DNA from: Candidatus Poseidonia sp.
GTDB lineage: Archaea; Thermoplasmatota; Poseidoniia; Poseidoniales; Poseidoniaceae
Direction of reading: 5' to 3'
DNA length: 34,346 bases
Assembly: GCA_016778305.1 (NCBI GenBank)
Contig: JADHPT010000015.1
Coordinates: forward strand, 1-34,346
The notes under the pieces: model-generated
What the model was told of the DNA's origin: nothing
Seen by the model: the letters and a program-made list of their open reading frames with translations, nothing else
Databases searched by the model: none
Made by a program: the position numbers and the translations under genes
Part shown: positions 24,857 to 32,874 of the stretch, piece by piece
How the letters are laid out: every line of letters begins with the position of its first letter
Numbering within the stretch: the stretch's first letter is position 1

Positions 24857-25375
24857 ATGAGTGAAGAATTGCTTGCAACACCGATTGAATTGTTTAGAAA
24901 CGGCGACCTTGACGGAGCCATGACCGACCTTGACTCAAAAATCGCTAGTAACGGCGATGTTGCACAACTCCATCACATGTGGGCAGAGTTTGCAAACATG
25001 AAGAACATGGAAGCACAAGACGATGTGATACCCGGTCGAAAAATCATGAACGCCTACAAGAAAGCCATGGAACTCGATGAAGAAAACATGGAATACATCG
25101 CAGACTTTGCATCCTTTGCACTTGAATGTCGCCGCATTCCGGTTGCAGTCAAAGAATTCCAACGCTATGCTCGTCGCCTGGAATTGGAAGATATTCCGGT
25201 TGATGAGGTCCTGTTCACAGCAAGTCGAAACTTGGTTGATGCCATTGAAGTGATGGACCCAAGCCGAAAGAGCCCAATGATTCAACCTTGGTTAAAGCAG
25301 GCACTCGAATGGGCTGTTGGCGCTCTTGGCTACACCTCAGAAGAGGCCGTTGCCACCTTGAATTCCGATGACTGA
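24857..25375 (+). CDS. Helical TPR-like hypothetical protein
   Basis: About 172 residues, almost wholly helical, acidic, with no membrane segment. Repeated helix pairs such as ELFRNGDLDGAMTDLDSKI and IMNAYKKAMELDEENMEYI resemble tetratricopeptide repeats, so a protein-binding role is plausible. The frame extends upstream to GTG 24782, which overlaps the previous stop; ATG 24857 is preferred because GGAG (24844-24847) precedes it at a good distance. It sits between the membrane PH protein and truA, 12 bp before the latter. Confidence 0.65.
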   Translation: MSEELLATPIELFRNGDLDGAMTDLDSKIASNGDVAQLHHMWAEFANMKNMEAQDDVIPGRKIMNAYKKAMELDEENMEYIADFASFALECRRIPVAVKEFQRYARRLELEDIPVDEVLFTASRNLVDAIEVMDPSRKSPMIQPWLKQALEWAVGALGYTSEEAVATLNSDD

Positions 25376-25387
25376 GGAGAGGAGAAG

Positions 25388-26305
25388 GTGGTCGACACCG
25401 TTCGCCTTTTTTTCCGAGTTGGCTACCTCGGAGATGGATTTCACGGAAGTCAAATTCAACCTGATGTGAAAACAGTTCAGGGAGAACTCATTCGGGTATT
25501 TCGCTCGTTGAAGTGGCTATCAAAAGAAGATGGAGAACACTATTTGGTACTCTCGAGCCGTACCGATGCAGGAGTTCACGTCCGTGTCAACGGAGGTATT
25601 GTGGATATTTCGGCTGACCTCTGGGCAGCCCTTACTCCTCGTAAGATCATCAGAGCAGTTGACGACCGTTTGGATCCAAACATTGCCCTTCTCACTGTGG
25701 ATGAAGTCGAACGTGATTACAATCCAAGAATGGCGCTTCATCGAGTTTACAGGTACCGCCTTGAAGGCATGGAATTTTGGTGTGAACCTGACTACCAAGA
25801 ATTCGCATCGTGGTTGAAACTCTTCGTTGGGACCTATGATGCTCGTAATTTTGCTCGACTGGAGGAAGGGAAAAATCCCATGCGCACCATCATCAGTGCG
25901 TCACCTTGGTTTGAAAATGGACGGTTGGTAGGCTTTGAAATCATTGGAGAAGCCTTCCTTTGGAATCAAGTCAGAAGAGTTGCGAATGCTTTGTTCCAAT
26001 TGGCAACCGGTGAATTAACTGCTGGAGAGATTCAATCTGCGATTGAGCAGCCACTCATACCGGTTGATTTTGGTGTTGCTCCATCTCAATGGCTGATTTT
26101 GTGGGGGGTTGAGTGGGAGGATTTCCCACTTCCTCAAAGCACACACGCTCCTGTATTTTCGCCACCTCCACAGGGTCGTTCTGCCGAGCGAACAAAGATG
26201 GGAAGATGGCAACAGGCAGCTCAACATGAAATGAAAACAATGCTCTACAATGAATGGGCTGAGATCGGCACACTCGAAGACGCTTACCACGCCAACTCAA
26301 AGTGA
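25388..26305 (+). CDS. truA: tRNA pseudouridine synthase TruA
   Basis: Makes pseudouridine in the anticodon arm of tRNAs (positions 38-40 in characterised enzymes). The family opening VGYLGDGFHGSQ and the active motif SSRTDAGVHV with catalytic Asp60 are clear; EAFLWNQVRR in the second half matches the conserved C-terminal lobe. Length 305 is somewhat longer than the bacterial enzyme because of a basic tail after about 260. GTG 25388 follows a GAGGAGAGGAGAAG ribosome site. The 3' end overlaps the ribK end by 9 bp on the other strand. Confidence 0.92.
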   Translation: MVDTVRLFFRVGYLGDGFHGSQIQPDVKTVQGELIRVFRSLKWLSKEDGEHYLVLSSRTDAGVHVRVNGGIVDISADLWAALTPRKIIRAVDDRLDPNIALLTVDEVERDYNPRMALHRVYRYRLEGMEFWCEPDYQEFASWLKLFVGTYDARNFARLEEGKNPMRTIISASPWFENGRLVGFEIIGEAFLWNQVRRVANALFQLATGELTAGEIQSAIEQPLIPVDFGVAPSQWLILWGVEWEDFPLPQSTHAPVFSPPPQGRSAERTKMGRWQQAAQHEMKTMLYNEWAEIGTLEDAYHANSK

Positions 26306-26761
26306 GAGTGTCACAAGGTCGCCGTCTTTGAGGTCAAAGTGTTCTCTCAAGAACGCAATGGAGATGACCTCAATGACATCAACATGCCGTGTCAAATCAG
26401 GAATTAAGAGTGCGCATTCAATTGATTCACCTTTGGACGTGATGTGCCCCTTGAAGGCAGATGCTCCACCGAAGGACACGCCATCGCGAAGGAAACCTCT
26501 GATGCGGATGAGAGGATAATCGCTCACGTCGTGACCTTTTGCAAGATTCCTAGCCTCATCGGGAGCGTCCAATGTATCGATACCTGCTTTTTGGCGAAGG
26601 GCTATGTATTGGCTCAACATTTCCGCCTCAATTGTAATATTGAGTGTACCGGGCCATGCTTTCTGGCCGAGAACAGATTGGAATTGGTCTTGGTAGTGTG
26701 GTTGAGCCATGAAAACGTGGGCGCGGCCGAGGCCACTGCTTACCGCTCCTGAGAGGTCCAT
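26297..26761 (-). CDS. ribK: CTP-dependent riboflavin kinase, archaeal type (DUF120)
   Basis: Phosphorylates riboflavin to FMN using CTP. The family signature is the opening LSGAVSSGLGRAHVF, the PGTLNITIE motif and the C-terminal LKDGDLVTLSL of a RIFT-like barrel. Length 154 fits stand-alone RibK; no winged-helix domain is fused. A TATA-like TTATT box (26784-26788) lies 22 nt upstream of ATG 26761. It converges with truA with a 9-bp overlap. Confidence 0.92.
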   Translation of the reverse strand: MDLSGAVSSGLGRAHVFMAQPHYQDQFQSVLGQKAWPGTLNITIEAEMLSQYIALRQKAGIDTLDAPDEARNLAKGHDVSDYPLIRIRGFLRDGVSFGGASAFKGHITSKGESIECALLIPDLTRHVDVIEVISIAFLREHFDLKDGDLVTLSL

Positions 26762-26783
26762 GCTCCGTCCCTGACAATCTTCC

Positions 26784-26788
26784 TTATT
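26784..26788 (-). promoter_or_regulatory. TATA-like box of ribK
   Basis: Minus-strand AATAA core (within TCAATAAGG) ends 22 nt before the ribK ATG, inside the 84-bp divergent gap shared with the gene at 26846. Confidence 0.35.
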
Positions 26789-26818
26789 GAGGGTGCGTTC
26801 TCAACCATTTCAATCGTT

Positions 26819-26824
26819 GATAAG
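26819..26824 (+). promoter_or_regulatory. TATA-like box of the gene at 26846
   Basis: GATAAG ends 21 nt before ATG 26846, matching the spacing seen at 31647 and 32847. The gene has no Shine-Dalgarno sequence, which fits a leaderless transcript. Confidence 0.4.
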
Positions 26825-26845
26825 GACTCATCGGATATTCAAGCC

Positions 26846-27328
26846 ATGACCGGAGATGAACATGAAGAGAACGAACCGAGCAACGAACCAGAAACTGGGA
26901 AAGAATCCATGCCCTCTCCGACCGAAGAGGAACTCTTTGGAAGCGACATCGAAACATTTCTTATGGCATTAAATCAATTTAGTCTTCTCGCTGACCGTTT
27001 GGAATGGCCCGAAGGCATGCCACTCGACGAGGACATGAATCTCACGTTCAGCGCCTTCAAAATCTATTGGCGACAGCGTATTCGCCAGCGAAAACAGACC
27101 GAACACTATGAATTCAGCAGAGAAGGAGAGAATTCAACGGATACCCCGCCCGATATGAGCGACTTCAAACGGTTCTTCCGTTCACGATTCAGATTTCAGA
27201 TGGGGCCTGAAAATGACGTGGAAGATGAAACCATCTTCATCGACCCTGGTGAACATCAACCGGAGGAAGATCCGAGCAGTGATGCTGCTCAACAACGAGA
27301 GCGAGATTTTCAAGAGAAGTGGGAATGA
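26846..27328 (+). CDS. Small acidic hypothetical protein
   Basis: Not recognised. 160 residues: a Glu/Asn/Pro-rich N-terminus (1-35), a central helical region with many Arg and aromatic residues (about 45-120) and a very acidic tail. No membrane segment or cysteine motif. The charge layout, with a basic middle between acidic ends, could suit nucleic-acid or protein contact, but nothing specific can be said. It is divergent from ribK and its stop is 2 bp from the convergent YbjQ-type gene. Confidence 0.6.
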   Translation: MTGDEHEENEPSNEPETGKESMPSPTEEELFGSDIETFLMALNQFSLLADRLEWPEGMPLDEDMNLTFSAFKIYWRQRIRQRKQTEHYEFSREGENSTDTPPDMSDFKRFFRSRFRFQMGPENDVEDETIFIDPGEHQPEEDPSSDAAQQRERDFQEKWE

Positions 27329-27330
27329 CT

Positions 27331-27816
27331 TCAACGGATGCCCGTGGCGAATGCAAGGAACTCTACCGAGGCTTGCTTGCTCTTCTGAGTTTTAGCAAAG
27401 GAGACGACGGAGGTTTCAATCCGAATGTTGACAATCGATGTACATCCGCGCTCCGCTGCTTGTTGCTTAAGACGCAACAAGGCTTCTCTCCTTCCGAAAT
27501 CAAGAACGACATCGTAAGAATGAAGACGCCCTCCAAAAATGCTCTTGAGCCACATGAAGAACATCTGACCCATTGATGGACCAACGCAAAGGCTGACGTG
27601 AAGCAGCGTCGAATATTCCGCACCGATCATTGATACTTTTTTTGAAGTTGTCACAGACATTTTGTCATCAAGAATGCTTCCGAGAATCTTCTCATTCTCC
27701 ATGAGTTTTGAGGCAATACCCGCTTGGTACCAGCGGCCGAGAGCCCAGGACCATAAGGGAAGAAGTGCAAATATGCCTGAAACGGCATATATCACAATCG
27801 AGACGGCATTTGACAT
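27331..27816 (-). CDS. YbjQ-family protein with N-terminal membrane helix
   Basis: 161 residues. A membrane helix lies at about 5-27, then a linker, then a YbjQ/DUF74 domain at about 85-160 with GGRLHSYDVVL and REALLRLKQQAAERG followed by TSIVNIRIET. YbjQ proteins form pentamers; their role is uncertain, often annotated as heavy-metal-binding. It follows a second YbjQ gene by 9 bp, so the two form a small operon of a soluble and a membrane-anchored paralogue that may assemble together. Confidence 0.75.
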   Translation of the reverse strand: MSNAVSIVIYAVSGIFALLPLWSWALGRWYQAGIASKLMENEKILGSILDDKMSVTTSKKVSMIGAEYSTLLHVSLCVGPSMGQMFFMWLKSIFGGRLHSYDVVLDFGRREALLRLKQQAAERGCTSIVNIRIETSVVSFAKTQKSKQASVEFLAFATGIR

Positions 27817-27825
27817 GAAGATACC

Positions 27826-28161
27826 TCACTCGACGACAACTGCAGTTCCGTAGCAAAACAATTCAGAGGCACCAGCAGCAACGTTGGATGTTGCAAAACG
27901 TACGTTGACAATTGCATTAGCTCCCCGTGCATGAGCATCCATCATCATGCGTTGAATGGCTTCGTTACGGGATTCATTCAATAATTCTGTATAGGCTTTT
28001 AATTCGCCACCAACGATGTTCTTGAGGCCGGCAAAAAAATCCTTCCCTATGTGCTTTGCCCGCACGGTGGAACCCGTGACGAGTCCGAGAGAACTGACGA
28101 CATTTTTGCCTGGGATTGACTCAACATTTGACATCAAAAGCGATATGACTTGACCTTCCAT
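27826..28161 (-). CDS. YbjQ-family protein (soluble)
   Basis: About 111 residues and full-length for the YbjQ/DUF74 family: SSLGLVTGSTVRA near the start, then IVGGELKAYTELL, REAI-like helix and RGANAIVNVRF. Start ATG 28161 is preferred over the TTG at 28167; an internal ATG at 28134 is also possible. A TATA-like stretch (28186-28192) lies about 24 nt upstream in the 53-bp gap after pheS, so the pair may have its own promoter. Confidence 0.8.
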   Translation of the reverse strand: MEGQVISLLMSNVESIPGKNVVSSLGLVTGSTVRAKHIGKDFFAGLKNIVGGELKAYTELLNESRNEAIQRMMMDAHARGANAIVNVRFATSNVAAGASELFCYGTAVVVE

Positions 28162-28220
28162 GACCAATAATGAGGAATTGTTCTACTTAACTCTATTGTG
28201 CGGTTATCAGCGCTCATATG

Positions 28221-29708
28221 TCAGAGAATAGGTTGTTTTCTCAACCATTCAAGGTCTGAAATGTAGAGTTGGCGGATGTCATCAAGCCCGAGTACGAGCA
28301 TCGCCAATCGCTCAAGCCCCATCCCCCATGCGAGAACGGGAGATGCGATGCCGAGCGGTTCTGTGACCTCGGGTCGGAAGATTCCTGCTCCTCCCAACTC
28401 AAGCCACTTCCCGCGCCACTTGACTTCAATTTCCAAACTTGGCTCTGTATAGGGAAAATAAGCAGGCCGGACTCTTACTTCGGGAAGGCCCATCTTGGCA
28501 TAGAAGGTTTTGAGGGTTGTCACAAGCATTTGCAAGTTCGCTCCTTCCTCCATGATGATGCCCTCAATCTGGTGGAACTCTGGAAGGTGAGTACGATCAA
28601 TCGCTTCTTTGCGGAAGACACGGTCAACAGAAAAGACCCGACATGCATCGAGTGGATGGCGTGCTAGATACTGAATTGTATTGACGGTTGTGTGGGTACG
28701 AAGTAAAGGACGCTGTGCTGTTTCGTGAGAGAAGGAACCGCCCCAGCCCGTCGAGCCTGTGTCACCACCGTGCTCATGGATGGCTTTCCATGTATCCATG
28801 ACATCTGAGGGCAACTCAATCGATGCGGGTTCATTGAGATAGAAGGTATCCTGCATCTCCCGGGCGGGATGGTCTTGAGGTATGAAGAGGGCGTCCATGT
28901 TCCAACCTGCCGATTGAACATAATCATCAACGAGTTCTGAAAAACCCATCTCGAGAAAGACAGAACGTATTCGTTCGATGAGAGCTTGCATCGGGTGACT
29001 GCGCCCGGTTCGGGGAGTACTGGCATCAAGCGTGACGTCAAATGCCCTGAACTCTGCTTCCTTCCATGCATCCGTTTGCAATAATTCTGGTGTGATTTCA
29101 CTGACGACTAAGGTCTCTTTCAAGGCATCTTGAGGTACACGAGTACCTTCTGAGGTGATGGACCAAGTTCGACGAATTGAGTCAACGATGGTGATGAGGT
29201 TCTTTCGTTGTTTGAAATGGTTGAGCATTGACTCATCGACCCCGTTGAGATCACAGGGAAGCGAGCCGAGAAACTTTGACCGTAACTTGAGTTCAGCACG
29301 GACAGCAGCCTCATCTGTTGCCTGCAAAACACCTCCATCGAGGACAACACCGAGTTGCTTGAGGAGACCAACCCCCGGGCCTGCTTCATGGCGTTCGAAG
29401 TCCCCCTGCAATGCTTGCATGGAAGGCTTTTCTTGAGCGAGCATCCAGTTCCACAATCGTTGCTCAAGAAGCATGTTTTCAACAGCCTTCGTCCCCTCAA
29501 CATCAAGGCGCACTTCGCTGGTAACGATTTCGCTGACCTCTACAAATCCGTGATTTTCCAATCCATGGCCTGCTCCCACTGCAACGGCTTGGTCCGTCCA
29601 ACCGCAGGCATGGAGCACCTCTTCAAGGGCCCATGTGGACTTAGAAGGTTCACTCTGCATCTTGAGCAACATCCGTCGCTCAGGATTCAAGAGGTTTGGT
29701 GCATCCAT
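28221..29708 (-). CDS. pheS: Phenylalanyl-tRNA synthetase alpha subunit
   Basis: Class II synthetase subunit that attaches Phe to tRNA-Phe with PheT. The N-terminal winged-helix region covers about residues 1-165; motif 2 is VFRKEAIDRTHLPEFHQIEG, and motif 3 is GMGLERLAMLVLGLDDIR near the C-terminus. The long N-terminus and 495 length fit the archaeal/eukaryotic form. PheT is not adjacent, so the subunits are encoded separately. ATG 29708 has a GGAGG site about 5 nt upstream. Confidence 0.95.
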   Translation of the reverse strand: MDAPNLLNPERRMLLKMQSEPSKSTWALEEVLHACGWTDQAVAVGAGHGLENHGFVEVSEIVTSEVRLDVEGTKAVENMLLEQRLWNWMLAQEKPSMQALQGDFERHEAGPGVGLLKQLGVVLDGGVLQATDEAAVRAELKLRSKFLGSLPCDLNGVDESMLNHFKQRKNLITIVDSIRRTWSITSEGTRVPQDALKETLVVSEITPELLQTDAWKEAEFRAFDVTLDASTPRTGRSHPMQALIERIRSVFLEMGFSELVDDYVQSAGWNMDALFIPQDHPAREMQDTFYLNEPASIELPSDVMDTWKAIHEHGGDTGSTGWGGSFSHETAQRPLLRTHTTVNTIQYLARHPLDACRVFSVDRVFRKEAIDRTHLPEFHQIEGIIMEEGANLQMLVTTLKTFYAKMGLPEVRVRPAYFPYTEPSLEIEVKWRGKWLELGGAGIFRPEVTEPLGIASPVLAWGMGLERLAMLVLGLDDIRQLYISDLEWLRKQPIL

Positions 29709-29769
29709 GCACCCTCCAGCCTTGCACCTGCTTTGAAATCACCGTTGTCATTGACCGAGAAATGCCAGT

Positions 29770-30153
29770 TCATTCTTCTTCCCAAAGAAGGCGGTCACAG
29801 TTCGAGCAAGTGTATCGAGAAGGTTTCCTGCCCTCTCGGACTTCAACGTGACCGCATGGGCCACAAAGAATTGAGGATGAGACGGGTTCATCGAGGGTCA
29901 CATCAACTCGAAACATGACCCGTCCAGCATCGGGGAGTGGTTCTCCATCTGGCTGCCACGCAGCGACGGCTTCGGGAGAAAGGCCTACTTGCCGACTCAT
30001 ACTCATCCCTGTAATAAAGAAAACAATACCGAACATACCGATGGTAACGGCAAATGAACCGAGATTTGCAACGGATAAAAAAGCCCCGAAAACGATGCAT
30101 ACAAATCCAGTGATCAGGAAATTTTCACGGCTCAGTCGAGACATCACCATCAC
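29770..30153 (-). CDS. Small membrane protein with C-terminal zinc ribbon
   Basis: About 127 residues: two membrane helices (about 12-29 and 33-52), a polar linker, and a C-terminal zinc ribbon with CGPCGH and, 15 residues later, CSNC. The protein probably faces the cytosol with the ribbon. Function unknown. GTG 30153 overlaps the aminotransferase stop (GTGA); ATG 30150 or 30144 are alternatives. pheS follows after 61 bp. Confidence 0.7.
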   Translation of the reverse strand: MMVMSRLSRENFLITGFVCIVFGAFLSVANLGSFAVTIGMFGIVFFITGMSMSRQVGLSPEAVAAWQPDGEPLPDAGRVMFRVDVTLDEPVSSSILCGPCGHVEVREGRKPSRYTCSNCDRLLWEEE

Positions 30154-31436
30154 CCTTGGGCTTTCGCTAGTGCCTCAGCAACTCGTTCAATGAATTCGGT
30201 GGGTATAGCGCACAAACCAATACGGACTCCACCCGAAAGCGGGACGAGATAGACGTGCTGATCAGCGCATGCATTGGCAATTTCTTCAGGGTTTTCGCAT
30301 TCATACCATGCAAAAAATCCATCATGGCTCGGATTTACCTGAACGTCAAGATTGTCACATGCCTGTAAAAAACGAGTTCGACGAACGTTGAGCAACTCAG
30401 CAAGTCGGTCTCGCTCATGTGACCAAGCAGCCCCGCCTTCTTCATGACTGTGCATTTCACTGAGCACGTATTGTGGCACACGGGGCGCTGCAGACCATGT
30501 TTGACGCCCGGTGACGCCCATGACGTCATTCAGGCGGGAAAGACTGCTTTCGTCTGGATGAAGGCAAACCAAAGCACCCGTCCTCATGCCGTATATCGTA
30601 TGGGATTTGGAGAGTGAAATCGCAAAGCAAATGAGAAGGTTTTCTGGCCAAGGCAGGCCATCATCCAGCGCCTCAGCGATTGTCTCTGCCCAGCCGTGTG
30701 GTTCTTCTGCGTAGAGGTGGTAGGCTGCATCGAGAAGAAGTGTATGTCCAACGTGTTCATTGCGAACTGCTGATTCCACAAAACTGGTCAGCAGAGCATG
30801 ACGGCTTTCAGCAGGCATGCTCAGTCCTGTGGGATTGTGAGCTGGGTCGTTCAGCCAGGTCGTAACGGTGGTCTGTGTTGTTGCAAGGCGTTCAACTTCA
30901 CGTTCAAAGGAAGACCGATCGAAATAAGGAGTGCCGAAGTCTCCTTCTTCAGGGAGCAATGGATAGGTCGCAATGTTGAGGCCACAACCTGCGAGAAAAC
31001 CCGCATACGGCCCCCAATGCCGATCTCTGAGAAGAACTGCTTCGCCTCGCTCGGTGAAATTTGAGGCGGCCAGGTAAAGTGCTCCAGAACCACCTGGTGT
31101 TGCGGTTGCAATCGTGCCCAAGCCCATTCCCTCTAAGCGTCCACGCGTATCTCCTAACGCCAATGATATCGCCAAATCCAAAAACTTCGGTAGGCCTTTT
31201 AGCGGAGCATAGGCCGAAAACTCGGCTGCTGGTGCTTGCCGTAATGCTTGGTCGACCACCTGATTAATGGCCAAATCACCCGAATCCTCAAGCAGGGCCC
31301 CGATGGTCCCATTCACCGCACTTGCTCCAGCCGCTGCCGCCGATTGATAGCGCGCTAACCAGCTAAAGATGGTGTCATTGCCGGTTTTCCGTTGCCCGTG
31401 CGAGGCGAGGTACTGCATTGCCTCCTCGGTGCGCAT
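30150..31436 (-). CDS. Class I/II aminotransferase, aromatic/aspartate-like
   Basis: PLP-dependent fold-type I aminotransferase of about 428 residues. PLP lysine is Lys277 in SLSKSHTIYGMRTG; NDPAHNPTG and the DAAYHLYAEE segment supply the other cofactor contacts. It has the NGTIGALLEDSG opening of a subgroup seen in bacterial genomes. The substrate is unknown; an aromatic or acidic amino acid is the usual guess. ATG 31436 is chosen because GGAG lies 5 nt upstream and the frame further upstream (to 31505) looks non-conserved and basic. Confidence 0.85.
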   Translation of the reverse strand: MRTEEAMQYLASHGQRKTGNDTIFSWLARYQSAAAAGASAVNGTIGALLEDSGDLAINQVVDQALRQAPAAEFSAYAPLKGLPKFLDLAISLALGDTRGRLEGMGLGTIATATPGGSGALYLAASNFTERGEAVLLRDRHWGPYAGFLAGCGLNIATYPLLPEEGDFGTPYFDRSSFEREVERLATTQTTVTTWLNDPAHNPTGLSMPAESRHALLTSFVESAVRNEHVGHTLLLDAAYHLYAEEPHGWAETIAEALDDGLPWPENLLICFAISLSKSHTIYGMRTGALVCLHPDESSLSRLNDVMGVTGRQTWSAAPRVPQYVLSEMHSHEEGGAAWSHERDRLAELLNVRRTRFLQACDNLDVQVNPSHDGFFAWYECENPEEIANACADQHVYLVPLSGGVRIGLCAIPTEFIERVAEALAKAQG

Positions 31437-31515
31437 GGACACTCCAATGGCTCTGTGTTCTTTGTTTTGCCCATGTCGGTTTTTCCTACATATCATCCGC
31501 TTCATTCATCAAGGG

Positions 31516-31530
31516 GTGGCGCTACGCCAC
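31516..31530 (+). repeat. Inverted repeat GTGGCG-CTA-CGCCAC before tRNA-Thr
   Basis: A perfect six-base, GC-rich inverted repeat with a three-base loop, ending 7 bp before the tRNA. It could be a leader hairpin, a protein-binding site, or the 3' edge of the divergent aminotransferase promoter region. Confidence 0.6.
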
Positions 31531-31537
31531 AACCGAG

Positions 31538-31614
31538 GCCAACGTAGCACAGTCTGGTAGTGCGTCTGATTTGTAATCAGACGGTCGGGGGTTCGAGTCC
31601 CTCCGTTGGCTCCA
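31538..31614 (+). tRNA. tRNA-Thr (anticodon TGT)
   Basis: Acceptor stem GCCAACG (31538-31544) pairs with CGTTGGC (31604-31610), then T and an encoded CCA. The anticodon stem TCTGA/TCAGA encloses loop TTTGTAA, giving anticodon TGT for ACA threonine codons. The T arm has GGTTCGAGTCC. No intron. Confidence 0.97.
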
Positions 31615-31617
31615 ATC

Positions 31618-31633
31618 TACCGTATAGACGGTA
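31618..31633 (+). repeat. Inverted repeat TACCGT-ATAG-ACGGTA after tRNA-Thr
   Basis: A perfect six-base stem with a four-base loop, beginning 3 bp after the tRNA CCA and followed by a run of A. It could form a trailer hairpin on the pre-tRNA. On the minus strand the hairpin has T residues before it, not after, so it is not a normal intrinsic terminator in that direction. Confidence 0.55.
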
Positions 31634-31645
31634 AAAACACCCATT

Positions 31646-31653
31646 GATATAGT
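31646..31653 (+). promoter_or_regulatory. TATA-like box of the gene at 31674
   Basis: GATATAGT ends 20 nt before ATG 31674. The same core ATATAG is found before the gene at 32875 with nearly identical spacing. Confidence 0.5.
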
Positions 31654-31673
31654 CAAAGTTGGACACACCCATC

Positions 31674-31904
31674 ATGGTGGAATGCAATATCGATGCTCGT
31701 GGAAAGGCAGCCCGCCTCCTTGGCGGTGTCTCAGCAATCCTTGCTGCAAGCATTTTTGCCATCTTGTTGGCCACCAACTCGATCTCCATTGACTTTGGCT
31801 GGTATGCCATAGCAGGCGCTTACTTCGGAGGCGCCTTTGCGATTTTTGAAGCACGAGCAGGTTGGTGCGTCGTCCGCGCCATGGGAATCAAAACCCCCCT
31901 GTGA
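31674..31904 (+). CDS. DUF2892-like small membrane protein
   Basis: A 76-residue protein with two membrane helices (about 14-34 and 42-60). The ending RAGWCVVRAMGIKT matches the GxCxxYxxLGIxT ending of DUF2892/YgaP-type membrane proteins, with the Cys kept. Function unknown. The frame extends to TTG 31659, but ATG 31674 fits the TATA-like box 20 nt upstream as a leaderless start. Its stop overlaps GTG 31901 of folD. Confidence 0.65.
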   Translation: MVECNIDARGKAARLLGGVSAILAASIFAILLATNSISIDFGWYAIAGAYFGGAFAIFEARAGWCVVRAMGIKTPL

Positions 31905-32836
31905 AAGGACTTGAGGCCAAGGCGAACGCTCAAGAAGCCGCCTGTGTTGGCCTTTATGTGACTGCACAACGGCTTGACGGGCGAGCGTGCGCTGAAGAGG
32001 TAGAGCGTCAACTTTCCAATCGCATTGCGGCACTCAAAGAACGAGGTCTTACGCCTCATCTTGCCGTCGTCATCGTAGGCAACGACCCTGCCTCACACGT
32101 CTATGTCAAATCGAAAGTAAAGACATGCGAACGACTTGGCATCAAATCCACCCATCTCGAGTTGGATGCATCAATTGATGAAGATACGTTGCGAAATCAC
32201 ATTTTGTCGATGAACCAGCAGGAAGATTTGCATGGAATTCTGGTGCAGTCCCCGCTCCCAAAGCACATGGATGAAGAGGCGCTTACCGATCTCATCCACC
32301 CGTCAAAAGACGTGGATGGATTCCATCCTGAAAATCTGGGTCGTCTCGTTCAAGGCCGCCTCGATGGCATGCTACCCTGCACCCCAAGCGGTGTCATGAG
32401 AATGCTCACTTGGGCCAATATTCCTCTCAAAGGGAAGCGAGCGATTGTTTTGGGCCGATCACGTATCGTTGGCATGCCCGCTGCCCTCCTCATGGCTGCG
32501 CGTGGAGCGGATGCAACGGTTACCGTCGCCCATTCTAAAACCGAATCGATCAAAGAATTATGCGCTCAAGCAGATGTCATCATCGCAGCCGTGGGTAGAG
32601 CCGACATGGTACAGCCGGACTGGGTCAAGCCGGGTGCAGTCGTTGTTGATGTTGGCATCAACCGTGTTGACGATGATTCCCGTGAACGTGGCTGGCGCCT
32701 CGCAGGTGACGTTCATCCCGATGTTGGCGAAGTCGCAAGCTGGCTTTCACCGGTTCCCGGCGGCGTGGGCCCAATGACCATTGCCATGCTCATGGAAAAC
32801 ACGGTCCGAGCTGCTGAATTGGCCGCTCAAGCGTAG
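31901..32836 (+). CDS. folD: FolD, methylene-THF dehydrogenase/cyclohydrolase
   Basis: Bifunctional enzyme linking 5,10-methylene- and 10-formyl-tetrahydrofolate, supplying one-carbon units. Motifs are YVKSKVKTCERLGI with the catalytic Lys, GILVQSPLPKHM, the cofactor loop GRSRIVGMPAALLM, and the C-terminal PVPGGVGPMTIAMLMENT. Family homology starts at TAQRLDGRA, so GTG 31958 would give the canonical length of about 292; GTG 31901 is listed because it makes a GTGA overlap with the preceding gene and the extra codons look coding. The choice between them is uncertain. Confidence 0.93.
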   Translation: MKGLEAKANAQEAACVGLYVTAQRLDGRACAEEVERQLSNRIAALKERGLTPHLAVVIVGNDPASHVYVKSKVKTCERLGIKSTHLELDASIDEDTLRNHILSMNQQEDLHGILVQSPLPKHMDEEALTDLIHPSKDVDGFHPENLGRLVQGRLDGMLPCTPSGVMRMLTWANIPLKGKRAIVLGRSRIVGMPAALLMAARGADATVTVAHSKTESIKELCAQADVIIAAVGRADMVQPDWVKPGAVVVDVGINRVDDDSRERGWRLAGDVHPDVGEVASWLSPVPGGVGPMTIAMLMENTVRAAELAAQA

Positions 32837-32845
32837 AGGCGAATC

Positions 32846-32853
32846 AATATAGC
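32846..32853 (+). promoter_or_regulatory. TATA-like box of the gene at 32875
   Basis: AATATAGC ends 21 nt before GTG 32875, in the 38-bp gap after folD. Spacing suggests a leaderless transcript. Confidence 0.5.
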
Positions 32854-32874
32854 ATCGAACGACTACCTCAATGC

